DNA of 40,327 nt from the NCBI RefSeq assembly GCF_029865925.1, contig NZ_JARXAI010000048.1, positions 1 to 40,327 on the forward strand. The letters run 5' to 3'. The translations under genes and the position numbers were made by a program. The notes beneath the pieces were generated by a model that was not told the origin of the DNA, did no database searches, and worked only from the letters and a program-made list of their open reading frames with translations. This document shows, piece after piece, positions 8,952 through 18,867 of this stretch (within the stretch, counting starts at the first letter, position 1; each line of letters begins with the position of its first letter). This DNA comes from Sphingorhabdus sp. (GTDB lineage Bacteria; Pseudomonadota; Alphaproteobacteria; Sphingomonadales; Sphingomonadaceae).

Positions 8952-9838
8952 AATCCACGTCCAATGCGTTCGGGCCGCATTGCAGTGAACCAAGTCCACG
9001 GCAGCAACCAATGCGACGACCCATCGGTCGAGAAAACAGATACAAGCGCCCGGCCGATTAAATTTTTCTGCGGTACAATGCCAATGGCGCCGGGCTTGTC
9101 TATGGGCGTCCACCGACTGTCTGCACTGCGGTCACGATTGTCACCCATCAGGAATAGATCATCCTCCCCGACAACAAAGGCCTTGGTATTGTCACCCTCA
9201 AGGCCGTTTTGCAGGTCCAATATTTCATAGCTTTTGCCCTCGGGCAATGTCTCGCGATATCGTGGATAACGACATTGTGAACCACCGTCGGCGCTGGGTT
9301 CCTCCATATCGGGCCGCCAGCAAGGGAAAGGATTACGGTCAAGCTCAGCTGTGTCCCGCATATTTTGGGTAACAGGGATAACAAGGTCGGCAATGCGCTC
9401 CTTTTTTACCGCTACTCCATTGATTTCCAATATGCCGCCGCGCATTTGAATGACGTCACCGGGAAGACCAATGACGCGCTTAATATAGTCGGTGCCGTTC
9501 GACATAGGCGCTTTGAAAACAACGACATCACCACGCGTTGGTTGGCTGGCAAAAATACGGCCTGGAATGATTGGTAACGATAGCGGCAGGCTATATTTTG
9601 AATAGCCATAAGGCCATTTTGCTACCAGCAGATAATCCCCAATCAATAAGCGTGGTTGCATCGATTCAGACGGAATGTTGAATGGCGAAACGATGAAACT
9701 GCGCAACACGAACACGAACAAAGCGAGCTTTAAAAGGAAGCTTCCATATTCGCGCCATTCGGACGCTTGTGTTGGCGCAGCCCGTGTTTCGGACACTGCC
9801 GCAGCTACATCGTCCGGCTTTTCGGTGGTTGAAGTCAC
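8948..9838 (-). CDS. lepB: Signal peptidase I
   Basis: This inner-membrane serine protease removes signal peptides from exported preproteins. One N-terminal membrane anchor (about FLLKLALFVFVLRSFIV) is followed by the catalytic serine S59 in IPSESMQP and the catalytic lysine K120 in DYIKRVIGLPGD. The GDNRDRSADSR box near residue 240 completes the family signature. I place the start at GTG 9838 because GAGA lies just upstream. A TTG four codons earlier (9850) is the alternative, giving 300 residues. The gene is first in lepB-rnc-era and divergent from pgi across about 120 bases. Confidence 0.95.
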   Translation of the reverse strand: MTSTTEKPDDVAAAVSETRAAPTQASEWREYGSFLLKLALFVFVLRSFIVSPFNIPSESMQPRLLIGDYLLVAKWPYGYSKYSLPLSLPIIPGRIFASQPTRGDVVVFKAPMSNGTDYIKRVIGLPGDVIQMRGGILEINGVAVKKERIADLVIPVTQNMRDTAELDRNPFPCWRPDMEEPSADGGSQCRYPRYRETLPEGKSYEILDLQNGLEGDNTKAFVVGEDDLFLMGDNRDRSADSRWTPIDKPGAIGIVPQKNLIGRALVSVFSTDGSSHWLLPWTWFTAMRPERIGRGF

Positions 9839-9960
9839 AAATTCTCGCAAAAAAAAGGTCGGCTAGCGACAGATTGACTGGTCTTTTACAGCGTAGGCGC
9901 GTTATTTGCCAGTGCCGAGATTCACTGTCGGCCGCGATGCCATAATTTAAGGGACAAAAA

Positions 9961-11463
9961 ATGACTGACACCCCCTGGACACGACTGGAAAAGCATCAGC
10001 CACAATCGCTTATCGATCTCTTCAAGTCGGACAAGGATCGCGTCGAGAAAATGACTATCCAGTTGTCAGGCTTAAGGTTCGATTTGTCGAAGACGCATCT
10101 CGACAGCATCGTGCTTGGTCAATTTGAAAAGCTTGCGGCGGACATGGAGCTTGACGGCTTAAAAGCAGCTTTGTTCTCTGGTTTCGCCATCAACGTTACA
10201 GAAGGCCGCGCAGCCGAGCATCCTGCAGAACGCGGTAATGGTGATGCGAATTCTGTTGCGCATGCACGTGCCCTTCAGGACAGAATGCGCGGGTTAGTAG
10301 AGGCAATTGATGCTGGCTTTATGGGAGATATTCAGCACATATTGCATATCGGCATTGGCGGATCAGCGCTTGGTCCAAAGTTACTCGTCGATGCGCTTGT
10401 GCGCGACGGCGCGCGGTATGATGTCAAGGTTGTGTCAAATGTTGATGGTGCAGCGCTCACCAAAGCGGTGAAAAACATGGATCCGCATAAGACCATTGTT
10501 GCTGTTGCATCCAAAACCTTCACCACGACCGAAACTTTGCTCAATGCCACAAGCGCCATGGAGTGGATGCGTGAGGGTGGTGTTGCGGACCCATATGCGC
10601 AGTTCGTGGCGCTTACCGCTTATCCAGATAAAGCTATTGAGTGGGGCATCGACGAAAGCCGCATATTGCCTTTTAACGAAGCCGTTGGCGGACGGTATTC
10701 CTTATGGTGCTCGATTGGCTTTCCAGTTGCACTTGGCCTTGGCTGGTCGGTGTATGCCGAATTGCTAGAGGGCGCGGACGCGATGGATCGGCATTTCCGC
10801 GATGCCCCTGTATTGGAAAACGCGCCAACAATGGCTGCATTTGCTGATCTTTATTATGCCCAGACTAAGTCGTGCCAGACGCGGGCAGTGTTTGCTTATG
10901 ATGAGCGCTTGCGCTTGTTGCCCGACTATCTGCAGCAGCTTGAAATGGAATCGAACGGTAAATCAGTTACCGCCGATGGCGTTCCGCTGGGCCGGAACAG
11001 CGCGCCAGTCACTTGGGGTGGCGTGGGCACCGATGCGCAACACGCCGTGTTCCAACTTCTGCATCAAGGAACGCACCTTATTCCCGTTGAATTCATCGCC
11101 AGCAAAACGCCAGGGCATGATTTTGACACCGCCCATCATGAGACTTTGTTGGTCAACTGCTTTGCCCAAGGCGCGGCATTGATGGCAGGGCAGCAATCCG
11201 ATGATTTGGCGCGCAATTATGTTGGCAATCGGCCTTCAACAACGATCTTGCTGGATGACGTCACACCGTCAACAGTCGGCGCATTGATTGCCTTTTACGA
11301 GCATCGTACGTTCGTCAACGCAGCTTTGTTGGGTATAAACCCCTTTGACCAATTCGGCGTTGAACTCGGTAAGCAAATTGCCAAAAGCATCACGGACAAC
11401 GGACCAAGCGGCTTTGATCCGTCCACTACAGCGCTGATCGAGGCGGCGCTTGAGGAGATCTAA
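9961..11463 (+). CDS. pgi: Glucose-6-phosphate isomerase
   Basis: This 500-residue enzyme interconverts glucose-6-phosphate and fructose-6-phosphate. The SIS-domain core is intact: GIGGSALGPKLL near 132, the GGRYSLWCSIGFP signature, catalytic E330 in EMESNGK, H368 in LLHQGTH, and K471 in GVELGKQIA. It is shorter than the ~550-residue enterobacterial enzyme, as usual in sphingomonads. The start is well supported by AAGGGA upstream of ATG. gor follows on the same strand after 96 bases. NADPH made from glucose-6-phosphate feeds glutathione reductase, a plausible but unproven reason for the neighbourhood. Confidence 0.97.
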   Translation: MTDTPWTRLEKHQPQSLIDLFKSDKDRVEKMTIQLSGLRFDLSKTHLDSIVLGQFEKLAADMELDGLKAALFSGFAINVTEGRAAEHPAERGNGDANSVAHARALQDRMRGLVEAIDAGFMGDIQHILHIGIGGSALGPKLLVDALVRDGARYDVKVVSNVDGAALTKAVKNMDPHKTIVAVASKTFTTTETLLNATSAMEWMREGGVADPYAQFVALTAYPDKAIEWGIDESRILPFNEAVGGRYSLWCSIGFPVALGLGWSVYAELLEGADAMDRHFRDAPVLENAPTMAAFADLYYAQTKSCQTRAVFAYDERLRLLPDYLQQLEMESNGKSVTADGVPLGRNSAPVTWGGVGTDAQHAVFQLLHQGTHLIPVEFIASKTPGHDFDTAHHETLLVNCFAQGAALMAGQQSDDLARNYVGNRPSTTILLDDVTPSTVGALIAFYEHRTFVNAALLGINPFDQFGVELGKQIAKSITDNGPSGFDPSTTALIEAALEEI

Positions 11464-11465
11464 GC

Positions 11466-11504
11466 AACGCGCGTTTGTTCGATAAGACAGCGCGAGAATT
11501 CTCG
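11466..11504. other. Two short palindromes between pgi and gor
   Basis: AACGCGCGTT (11466-11475) directly follows the pgi stop and CGAGAATTCTCG (11493-11504) lies further in the 96-base gap. Both are perfect palindromes. Neither is followed by a T-tract. The second is 55 bases before the gor start and could be a regulator site, but this is speculative. Confidence 0.25.
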
Positions 11505-11559
11505 TTGGTAAAAGCATGCATGTTTGACCATATCGCGGACACCTAAGAAAGAAATATAC

Positions 11560-12906
11560 ATGGCTCAGTTTGATTACGACCTTTTCGTCATTGGCGCGGG
11601 CTCCGGCGGCGTCCGCGCTTCTCGGATCGCCGCATCGCACGGCGCGCGTGTTGCTGTAGCCGAAGAGCACCGCGTAGGAGGCACATGCGTAATCCGAGGC
11701 TGCGTACCCAAAAAGCTGTTGGTATATGGTTCCCACTTTGCTGAAGATTTGAAGGACGCGCAGCGTTTTGGCTGGACTACAGAAGGAGCGACTTTCGATT
11801 GGAACATATTGCGTGACAATGTGGCTGCTGAGGTAAACCGATTGGAGGGCCTTTATGGCCAGACGTTGGGTAGCAATAAGGTTGAGATATTCCACGAGAG
11901 AGCTGTTTTGACGGGTACAAACAGCCTTCAGCTTTCCAGCGGGCGCACCATTTCGGCAGCAAATATTCTGATTGCGACCGGTGCGTGGCCTTCTGTTCCG
12001 GATATTCCTGGCGCCGGCCATGGTATCACCTCGAACGAAGTATTTAGCCTACCGGAATTACCCAAGCGCGCAGTGATTGCTGGTGGCGGGTACATTGCCA
12101 ATGAATTTGCAGGTATTTTTAATGAACTGGGCGTCAAAGTTAATCTTGTAACGCATGGTGACCGCGTATTGCGCAGCTATGATGATGAAATTGTCGACAA
12201 GCTTGTTCAGATTAGTCGGCATAAGGGTATAGTTATTCGTTTCAACTTTCGTTTCAAATCCATTATCAAGCAGGATGACGGCAGCTTGTTGATTGAAAAC
12301 ACCGATGGAAGCACGATTGAGACCGATCTGTTGTTATGGGCCATCGGACGCACACCACACACTATCGGACTTGGGCTTGAGGACATTGGCGTTCAGTTGG
12401 GGAAGGACGGCGCCGTGATGGTCGGCGAGGACAACCGGAGCAATGTGCCGAGCATTTATGCCGTTGGCGATGTTACCAACCGTGTGCAGCTAACGCCAAT
12501 TGCCATTCGTGAAGGCCACGCCTTTGCCGACAGTGTATTTGGAAACAACCCGCGTACGGTGAATTATGAATGCATTCCCACCGCCGTATTCAGCAACCCG
12601 CCCATTGCTAGTGTTGGTCTGACCGAGGCAGAGGCACGCGCGCAACATGCTGACGTCAAGGTGTATAAAAGCGATTTTCGGGCAATGAAAAATGTTCTTG
12701 CCGACCGGAACGAACGGGCATTGTACAAAATGGTGGTAGCTGGCCCCGAGGAACGCGTGGTTGGTCTTCACCTCATTGGCCCTGACAGCGGCGAAATTCT
12801 TCAAGCCGCTGCGATTGCGGTTAAGGCAAAACTGACCAAGCAGGATTTCGACGACACGGTGGCATTGCACCCCAGCATGTCTGAAGAATTGGTGCTGATG
12901 AAATAG
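11560..12906 (+). CDS. gor: Glutathione-disulfide reductase
   Basis: This 448-residue flavoprotein reduces oxidised glutathione with NADPH. The FAD-binding GAGSGGVRASR is at 12-22, and the redox disulfide is C43/C48 in GGTCVIRGCVPKK, the glutathione reductase rather than lipoamide pattern. A second nucleotide fold carries GGGYIANEFA, and the C-terminal active-site dyad is H437/E442 in HPSMSEE. The ATG at 11560 is chosen over an upstream in-frame TTG because the family begins right at the FDYDLFVIG strand. The gene ends one base before the stop of the convergent GST-like gene. Trypanothione- or mycothiol-type reductases are less likely given the motifs. Confidence 0.94.
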   Translation: MAQFDYDLFVIGAGSGGVRASRIAASHGARVAVAEEHRVGGTCVIRGCVPKKLLVYGSHFAEDLKDAQRFGWTTEGATFDWNILRDNVAAEVNRLEGLYGQTLGSNKVEIFHERAVLTGTNSLQLSSGRTISAANILIATGAWPSVPDIPGAGHGITSNEVFSLPELPKRAVIAGGGYIANEFAGIFNELGVKVNLVTHGDRVLRSYDDEIVDKLVQISRHKGIVIRFNFRFKSIIKQDDGSLLIENTDGSTIETDLLLWAIGRTPHTIGLGLEDIGVQLGKDGAVMVGEDNRSNVPSIYAVGDVTNRVQLTPIAIREGHAFADSVFGNNPRTVNYECIPTAVFSNPPIASVGLTEAEARAQHADVKVYKSDFRAMKNVLADRNERALYKMVVAGPEERVVGLHLIGPDSGEILQAAAIAVKAKLTKQDFDDTVALHPSMSEELVLMK

Positions 12907-13536
12907 TCAGGGGAAGAAGATGGGCGCGTCGCCCGCTTTCCATGGTTGATAGCGCGTCATAACGTGAGTGAACAGATCGCTGCTCACAAGTGAGGAAAGC
13001 CAGTTTTGCACAGCGGGTAGGGGCTGTGCCGTAAACCAGCCTGCGTCGGTAGCAGCGAATTGACGGACGAACGGAAATATGGCGATGTCAGTAAATCCAC
13101 ATTTTGACCCTGCTAAGTAAGGCGCAGCTAACAACCTATTTTCGAGCATCTCCAGATGCGCACCTGCTGCATTGCGATGCACTATGCCATCGGCAAGCCC
13201 GTAACGGTGGGGATATTTATACCGGTCGAGGGCTTGCTTAAAAGGGCCGTCATTAACCGTGATCAAGTCAGATGCCTCGTGACCTAGCCAGCACTCAGGA
13301 TCGCTCTGAACGAGCGCCCAGCGCATGATGTCGATGCTTTCTTCAACGACTTGGCCGTCGGGAAGTACGAGCACGGGAACGGTTCCCTTGGGTGAGGCCT
13401 CCAGCATTTCGTTTGGCTTGTCGCGTAACACGATCTCGCGCAGCTCGACTGTCACGCCGCTAACTGCGACAGCCATGCGGGCGCGCATGGCGTAGGGGCA
13501 CCGACGGAAGCTGTAGAGGATTGGAAGGTCAGTCAT
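12907..13536 (-). CDS. Glutathione S-transferase family protein
   Basis: This 209-residue protein has an N-terminal thioredoxin-like domain with [10 protein letters not shown] (C13), [14 protein letters not shown] and the EESIDIM turn typical of glutathione-binding domains, then an all-helical C-terminal domain. The CPYA opening resembles GST/glutaredoxin-2-like proteins, in which the cysteine rather than Ser/Tyr may react with glutathione. The substrate is unknown. The chosen ATG overlaps the trhO stop by eight bases, so the two are likely co-translated; a longer in-frame start would extend far into trhO and is not supported. It abuts gor tail to tail. Confidence 0.85.
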   Translation of the reverse strand: MTDLPILYSFRRCPYAMRARMAVAVSGVTVELREIVLRDKPNEMLEASPKGTVPVLVLPDGQVVEESIDIMRWALVQSDPECWLGHEASDLITVNDGPFKQALDRYKYPHRYGLADGIVHRNAAGAHLEMLENRLLAAPYLAGSKCGFTDIAIFPFVRQFAATDAGWFTAQPLPAVQNWLSSLVSSDLFTHVMTRYQPWKAGDAPIFFP

Positions 13537-14470
13537 CCGCTCGCGGGATGACGCCGATATGTTGCTTGCCGCGTTTCTTGGCCAGAGCAATCTGTCTTTG
13601 CCGTTCTGCAAAGCGTGCGCGGTCCTCTTCAGTACGTTCGGCAACGCACGCCGGGCACGACACGCCCTCCTCAAAATGTCCTGATAGCTTGTCGTTTTGC
13701 GATATTGGCCGGCGACATGCGTGGCATAGCTCCATTTCGCCGAGCTCTAGCCCATGCGTGACGGAGACACGCTCGTCGAATACGAAGCACTCGCCTTGCC
13801 ATTTACTCTCCGCCTCGGGGATATTTTCGAGGTAGCGCAGTATGCCGCCCTCAAGGTGATAGACTTCATCTATGCCCTCGGCCTTAAGGAAAGCTGTCGA
13901 TTTTTCGCACCGGATGCCTCCAGTACAGAACATGGCAAACTTTGTTTTGCCTGCTGCAAGCTCTTCGCGATGTGCGCGAAACCATTCGGGGAATTCACTA
14001 AATGATTTGGTGCGCGGGTCAATTGCGCCTTCAAACGTCCCAATCGCAACTTCATAATCATTACGCGTATCAATCAACACGGTATCTGGATCAGAGATTA
14101 AGGCATTCCAATCGTCAGCTTGCACATAAGTGCCCACCTCACGTTTGGGATCAATGCCATCGACGCCCAGCGTTACGATTTCTTTCTTGAGACGGACCTT
14201 CATGCGGTAGAAGGGCATTTCCTTGGCGTGCGAATATTTTACATCAAGTTCGGTACAGCCGGGAATTGACCGCAAAAATGCAATAAGGGCATCGATAGCA
14301 TCGGGGTCGCCTGCGACTGTCCCGTTAATACCCTCCCGCGCGAGCAATATCGTGCCCGTGATGCCTCCCGCGATACATTTTTCATGAATGCGTGTCTGCA
14401 ATTCTTCAGGCGCTTCAAACGCTACGAAGCGATATAAAGCCGCGACTTTAATGGGATGCATAAATTCCAT
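13529..14470 (-). CDS. trhO: tRNA uridine-34 hydroxylase TrhO (rhodanese-domain protein)
   Basis: This 313-residue protein belongs to the YceA/TrhO family, which hydroxylates wobble uridine 34 of tRNA in an oxygen-dependent way. An N-terminal domain ([17 protein letters not shown] near 38-54) is followed by a rhodanese domain with the active-site loop [10 protein letters not shown], in which C182 is the catalytic cysteine and C188 is also conserved. The C-terminus has CHAC and CPAC pairs that may bind zinc. The ATG at 14470 has AGGG seven bases upstream; a second ATG three codons in is possible. It is upstream of and overlaps the GST-like gene and is divergent from pccB. Confidence 0.93.
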   Translation of the reverse strand: MEFMHPIKVAALYRFVAFEAPEELQTRIHEKCIAGGITGTILLAREGINGTVAGDPDAIDALIAFLRSIPGCTELDVKYSHAKEMPFYRMKVRLKKEIVTLGVDGIDPKREVGTYVQADDWNALISDPDTVLIDTRNDYEVAIGTFEGAIDPRTKSFSEFPEWFRAHREELAAGKTKFAMFCTGGIRCEKSTAFLKAEGIDEVYHLEGGILRYLENIPEAESKWQGECFVFDERVSVTHGLELGEMELCHACRRPISQNDKLSGHFEEGVSCPACVAERTEEDRARFAERQRQIALAKKRGKQHIGVIPRADD

Positions 14471-14537
14471 GATGTGGCCCTATAACGTGCTTTTGGAATT
14501 ATTGCAGCTTTCAATCTCGGGCTTTGCTAGGTGATTT

Positions 14538-14553
14538 TTAATCGTACGATTAA
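14538..14553. promoter_or_regulatory. 16-base perfect palindrome upstream of pccB (candidate operator)
   Basis: TTAATCGTACGATTAA reads the same on both strands. It lies in the 145-base divergent gap between trhO and pccB, 62 bases upstream of the pccB start. Just downstream is TTTGCAA (14554-14560), which resembles the TTTGCAAA half-site I recall for PccR-type short-chain acyl-CoA regulators, though no second half-site at fixed spacing is visible. The symmetry and location suggest a dimeric regulator of the propionyl-CoA genes. No such regulator gene is in the window. Confidence 0.5.
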
Positions 14554-14615
14554 TTTGCAATTTCTACGGCAGGATGCCAAAGCTTTGGGCAACTTAATTG
14601 ATTATGGGGAATGCC

Positions 14616-16142
14616 ATGTCGGCCAATATTGCTGAACTGGAAGCACGTCGTGCGGCGTCGAAATTGGGTGGTGGGCAAAAGCGTATCGATGCGCAGCACG
14701 CCAAGGGACGCCTGACCGCCCGCGAACGGCTTGATATCTTGCTCGATGAAGGCAGCTTCGAAGAGCTTGACGCGTATGTCACGCATAATTGCGCGGATTT
14801 CGGCATGGCCGATCAAAAGATACTGGGCGACGGCGTTGTCACCGGCAGCGGCACGATCAATGGCCGTTTGGTTTATGTCTACAGTCAGGATTTCACTGTA
14901 TTTGGTGGTTCGCTATCCGAAGCGCATGCCATGAAAATCTGCAAAGTCCTTGATAATGCGATGAAGGTCGGCGCCCCAGTCATCGGCCTGAACGACAGCG
15001 GCGGGGCGCGAATTCAAGAGGGTGTTGCCTCGCTGGGCGGCTATGCCGAAGTGTTCCAACGCAACGTCTTGGCGAGCGGTGTTGTCCCGCAAATCAGCCT
15101 TATCATGGGACCATGCGCTGGTGGTGCGGTGTATAGCCCGGCAATAACCGACTTCATCTTCATGGTGAAGGACAGCTCCTATATGTTTGTCACTGGCCCT
15201 GATGTGGTCAAAACGGTGACCAACGAAGTGGTGACGCAGGAGGAACTTGGCGGCGCAATATCGCACACGACGAAGTCGGGCGTTGCCGACAATGCGTTCG
15301 AAAATGATATTGAGGCGCTTCTTTCGGTTCGCGACTTCTTTGATTATTTGCCCGAGAATAACCGTGCTGGTGTGCCAGAGCGCCCAACCGAAGACGCGTG
15401 GGACCGCATCGAGCCCAGCCTTGATACGCTTATCCCGCCAAGCGCCAACCAGCCTTATGATATGCACGAGCTTATCCGCAAAACGGTCGATGAGGCCGAT
15501 TTCTTCGAGGTGCAGCCAACACACGCAGCAAATATCATCATCGGCTTTGGCCGTATTGAGGGCCGCACTGTGGGCATCGTGGCCAATCAACCGATGGTGC
15601 TGGCGGGTGTTCTTGACATCAATAGCTCAAAGAAAGCCGCGCGTTTTGTGCGTTTCTGCGACGCGTTCGAAATTCCGATCATAAGCTTCGTCGACGTTCC
15701 GGGCTTTTTGCCAGGCACCGCGCAGGAATATGGCGGCATCATCAAACATGGCGCCAAACTGCTGTTTGCGTATGCCGAAGCGACTGTGCCTAAAATTACC
15801 GTCATTACCCGTAAGGCCTATGGCGGCGCTTATGACGTCATGGCGTCAAAGCATTTGCGCGGCGACCTCAATTACGCATGGCCAACTGCTGAAATTGCGG
15901 TGATGGGTGCAAAGGGTGCAGTTGAAATTATCTTCCGTGGTCTTGGACCCGAAGAAATCGCTGAAAAGACCAAGGAATATGAAGACCGCTTCGCCAATCC
16001 ATTTGTAGCGGCGAGCAAGGGCTTCATCGACGAGGTGATCTACCCGCACTCGACGCGCAAGCGGATTGCGCTGGGTTTACGGAAATTGCGGAACAAGGAT
16101 TTGGAAAACCCTTGGAAGAAGCATGATAATATTCCGTTGTGA
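14616..16142 (+). CDS. pccB: Propionyl-CoA carboxylase, beta (carboxyltransferase) subunit
   Basis: This 508-residue subunit moves the carboxyl group from carboxybiotin on PccA to propionyl-CoA, making (S)-methylmalonyl-CoA. It has the two crotonase-like carboxyltransferase halves. The N-terminal half contains [12 protein letters not shown] and [13 protein letters not shown]. The C-terminal half contains [20 protein letters not shown] and [14 protein letters not shown]. The Asp in GGAYDVM is the residue linked to propionyl over acetyl preference in this family. The start at ATG 14616 has TGGGGA five bases upstream; in-frame TTG/ATG codons just before it overlap that site and are rejected. It is first in the cluster pccB-mce-scpA-bioB-DUF1330-pccA, with pccA unusually distant at the far end. 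Confidence 0.97.
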   Translation: MSANIAELEARRAASKLGGGQKRIDAQHAKGRLTARERLDILLDEGSFEELDAYVTHNCADFGMADQKILGDGVVTGSGTINGRLVYVYSQDFTVFGGSLSEAHAMKICKVLDNAMKVGAPVIGLNDSGGARIQEGVASLGGYAEVFQRNVLASGVVPQISLIMGPCAGGAVYSPAITDFIFMVKDSSYMFVTGPDVVKTVTNEVVTQEELGGAISHTTKSGVADNAFENDIEALLSVRDFFDYLPENNRAGVPERPTEDAWDRIEPSLDTLIPPSANQPYDMHELIRKTVDEADFFEVQPTHAANIIIGFGRIEGRTVGIVANQPMVLAGVLDINSSKKAARFVRFCDAFEIPIISFVDVPGFLPGTAQEYGGIIKHGAKLLFAYAEATVPKITVITRKAYGGAYDVMASKHLRGDLNYAWPTAEIAVMGAKGAVEIIFRGLGPEEIAEKTKEYEDRFANPFVAASKGFIDEVIYPHSTRKRIALGLRKLRNKDLENPWKKHDNIPL

Positions 16143-16151
16143 GGATGTAGT

Positions 16152-16592
16152 ATGAAACTCGGCCGTCTCAACCATATCGGCGTTGCAACGCCTTCCATAG
16201 CTGACAGCATCGTATTTTACCGCGACGTGATGGGCGCGACGAAAATTCATGCGCCGTTCGATCTGCCGGATCAAGGCGTTAAGGTCTGTTTTGTCGATAC
16301 ACCCGGCGCGGATGGCGCGATGAATGGAACACAGATAGAGCTTATCGAGCCTTTGCCGGGGAATGCCTCCATCGCAGCGTTTCTTGAAAAGAACCCTGCA
16401 GGTGGGCAGCATCATATGTGTTACGAGGTGCCTGATATTCACGCCGCAAAGGCGGAATTTGAAAAGATGGGCAAGCGGGTGCTAGGCGAACCACGTATTG
16501 GCGCGCATGGGACGCTCATATTCTTTGTGCATCCCAAGGATATGCAAGGTGTTTTGACCGAGATTATGGAGGTAGGGGTTAAAGCGCACTGA
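16152..16592 (+). CDS. mce: Methylmalonyl-CoA epimerase
   Basis: This 146-residue vicinal-oxygen-chelate protein converts (S)- to (R)-methylmalonyl-CoA, bridging propionyl-CoA carboxylase and the mutase. The four metal ligands can be placed: H8 in NHIGVA, Q61 in TQIELIEP, H87 in GQHHMCYEV and E137 in LTEIME. They fall at a constant offset of four from H12, Q65, H91 and E141 of the Propionibacterium enzyme. It starts nine bases after pccB with GAGG seven bases upstream of the ATG. Confidence 0.96.
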   Translation: MKLGRLNHIGVATPSIADSIVFYRDVMGATKIHAPFDLPDQGVKVCFVDTPGADGAMNGTQIELIEPLPGNASIAAFLEKNPAGGQHHMCYEVPDIHAAKAEFEKMGKRVLGEPRIGAHGTLIFFVHPKDMQGVLTEIMEVGVKAH

Positions 16593-16610
16593 CCGCGCAT
16601 TAACGCCCAT

Positions 16611-16722
16611 CGTCCTGCTGAACGTGTTTCACCTCTGGTGACTGATGTTTCAGCATCCATCATGCCACTCGGACCGATGAGGTGGGTGGTAAAATGGATC
16701 CTGAACCGAGTTCAGGGTGACG
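16611..16722. repeat. REP-like imperfect inverted repeat between mce and scpA
   Basis: The right arm (16694-16722) contains CCTGAAC-CGA-GTTCAGG, a perfect 7-base-pair hairpin, ending GGTGACG. The left arm begins CGTCCTGCTGAACG (16611-16624) and resumes with GTTTCAGCATCCAT (16647-16660). Read in reverse complement, the right arm aligns with the left arm over most of its length. The left arm is interrupted at 16632-16646, with GTTTCA duplicated on each side. Dispersed intergenic elements of this CTGAAC/GTTCAG type are familiar from sphingomonad genomes. Only one copy is visible here, so dispersal cannot be shown. Confidence 0.6.
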
Positions 16723-16743
16723 GAATAATGAATGGAAGTTTTT

Positions 16744-18867
16744 ATGACCAATATCGACCAGTGGAAAAAAGCGGCTGAAAAAGAGGTCAAGGGCAAGGAC
16801 CTGACTTGGCACACGCCAGAGGGCATTGCCGTAAAACCGCTATACACGGCTGAGGATTCAGCGGACCCTGGTCTTCCAGGCTTTGCGCCGTTCACACGCG
16901 GCGTGCGCGCATCCATGTACGCTGGGCGGCCGTGGACGATACGCCAATATGCGGGTTTTTCGACCGCTGAGGAATCCAACGCTTTCTATTGTCGCAATCT
17001 CGCCGCTGGGCAAAAGGGTCTGTCAGTAGCCTTCGATCTTGCAACGCACCGTGGTTATGACAGTGACCATCCCCGCGTTGTCGGCGATGTTGGCAAGGCT
17101 GGCGTCGCGATTGACTCGGTGGAGGATATGAAAATCCTCTTCGACGGTATTCCGCTTGACCAAATGTCGGTCTCGATGACGATGAACGGTGCGGTCATTC
17201 CGATCCTCGCTTTCTTCATAGTTTCAGGTGAGGAGCAGGGCGTCGCTCAAGAGCAACTCGACGGCACTATCCAGAACGACATCCTTAAAGAGTTCATGGT
17301 CCGCAATACCTATATTTATCCGCCTGAGCCTTCGATGCGTATTGTGTCGGACATCATCGCCTACACCAGCGCGCATATGCCCAAGTTCAACAGCATCTCA
17401 ATATCGGGCTATCACATGCATGAGGCCGGCGCGACGGCAGTGCAGGAGCTTGCGTTCACCATTGCCGACGGCAAGGAATATGTGCAGCGCGCCATGGCCT
17501 CAGGGCTTGATATTGATGCCTTTGCGGGACGGCTGTCGTTCTTCTTTGGGATCGGCATGAATTTCTTCATGGAAGTCTCGAAACTGCGCGCCGCGCGAAC
17601 ATTGTGGCACCGCGTGATGGACGAACTTGGCGCACAAGACGAGCGATCCAAAATGCTGCGCACGCATTGCCAAACATCGGGCGTGTCGTTGCAGGAGCAA
17701 GATCCTTATAACAACGTTATTCGCACAACAATCGAGGCGCTGGCGGCTACCTTGGGCGGGACGCAGTCATTACACACCAATGCCTTGGATGAGGCTATAG
17801 CCCTTCCAACGGAGTTCTCGGCGCGGATTGCACGCAACACGCAAATCGTGCTGACCGAAGAAACCGGCATTACAAAGGTAGTCGATCCTTTGGGCGGAAG
17901 CTATTATGTCGAAGCCCTAACTGCCGAACTGGTGGATCAGGCGTGGAAGATTATCGGCGAGGTAGATGAACTGGGCGGCATGACCAAAGCCGTCGCTTCC
18001 GGCATGCCCAAGCGCCTCATTGAAGAAGCGGCTGCTGCGCGTCAGGCGCGGGTGGACAAGGGCGAAGATGTCATCGTTGGTGTCAATAAATACAAGCTGG
18101 CAACGGAAGAGCAACTCGACACACTGGAGGTCGATAATGATTTCGTTCGTCAGGGGCAGATTGTGCGCCTTGCCGCGACCCGCGCCGCGCGCGATGAGGC
18201 CGCGTGTCAGGCGACGTTAAAGGCACTGACCGAAGGCGCAAAAGGTGGCGCAAACCTTTTGGCGCTTGCTGTCGATGCGGCCCGCGCACGCGCCACGCTT
18301 GGTGAAATTTCCGACGCGATGGAACTCGTGTTTGGGCGCTATGCGACCACCCCAGTGCCCGTTCAGGGCATCTACGGAAGTGCGCATGAGTTTGATAAAC
18401 GCTGGGCGCAAGTCATTGATGGCGTTGCTTCTGTTGAACGCCGATTGGGAAGAAAGCCGAAATTGCTTGTCGCAAAAATGGGGCAGGATGGCCACGACCG
18501 TGGTGCGAACGTTATCGCCTCGGCTTTCTCGGACATGGGTTTTGACGTGATAAGCGGTCCCTTGTTTCAAACACCCGAAGAAACCGTTGTGCTTGCCCTG
18601 CAACATGACGTTGATGCTGTTGGCGCATCCAGCCTTGCCGCCGGGCACAAGACATTGATCCCTGAACTCGTCAAAGGCCTGCGCGAAGCAGGACGGGGTG
18701 ATATCAAGGTGATAGCCGGTGGCGTAATCCCGCCGCAAGATTATGATTTTCTGCGAGAGGCAGGCGTTCGGGGTATTTATGGCCCCGGAAGTAATGTGGT
18801 TGAATGCGCAGCGGACGTTTTGACGCTATTGGGTCATAATATGCCGCCTTTGGGAGATATCTCGTGA
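16744..18867 (+). CDS. scpA: Methylmalonyl-CoA mutase, single-chain adenosylcobalamin enzyme
   Basis: This 707-residue enzyme isomerises (R)-methylmalonyl-CoA to succinyl-CoA. The N-terminal TIM barrel has the substrate-binding [13 protein letters not shown] stretch near 100 and the [14 protein letters not shown] block near 337. The C-terminal cobalamin-binding domain has the base-off/His-on motif D582-G-H584-D-R-G587 followed by GANVIASAF. The fused arrangement and length are those of the homodimeric MUT type, not the two-subunit MutAB type. The start is ATG 16744, with GGAAG six bases upstream; an ATG four codons earlier overlaps that site. The 151-base gap from mce contains a REP-like element, while the 3' end overlaps bioB by four bases (GTGA). 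It depends on vitamin B12; no cobalamin genes are in the window. Confidence 0.97.
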   Translation: MTNIDQWKKAAEKEVKGKDLTWHTPEGIAVKPLYTAEDSADPGLPGFAPFTRGVRASMYAGRPWTIRQYAGFSTAEESNAFYCRNLAAGQKGLSVAFDLATHRGYDSDHPRVVGDVGKAGVAIDSVEDMKILFDGIPLDQMSVSMTMNGAVIPILAFFIVSGEEQGVAQEQLDGTIQNDILKEFMVRNTYIYPPEPSMRIVSDIIAYTSAHMPKFNSISISGYHMHEAGATAVQELAFTIADGKEYVQRAMASGLDIDAFAGRLSFFFGIGMNFFMEVSKLRAARTLWHRVMDELGAQDERSKMLRTHCQTSGVSLQEQDPYNNVIRTTIEALAATLGGTQSLHTNALDEAIALPTEFSARIARNTQIVLTEETGITKVVDPLGGSYYVEALTAELVDQAWKIIGEVDELGGMTKAVASGMPKRLIEEAAAARQARVDKGEDVIVGVNKYKLATEEQLDTLEVDNDFVRQGQIVRLAATRAARDEAACQATLKALTEGAKGGANLLALAVDAARARATLGEISDAMELVFGRYATTPVPVQGIYGSAHEFDKRWAQVIDGVASVERRLGRKPKLLVAKMGQDGHDRGANVIASAFSDMGFDVISGPLFQTPEETVVLALQHDVDAVGASSLAAGHKTLIPELVKGLREAGRGDIKVIAGGVIPPQDYDFLREAGVRGIYGPGSNVVECAADVLTLLGHNMPPLGDIS

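Noticed and set aside
11269-12021. 250-codon minus-strand frame spanning the pgi-gor junction
   Set aside because: It covers conserved parts of two recognised genes on the other strand and shows no family resemblance.
14913-15590. 225-codon minus-strand frame inside pccB
   Set aside because: It is a mirror of a strongly conserved coding region; His/Arg-rich with no motif.
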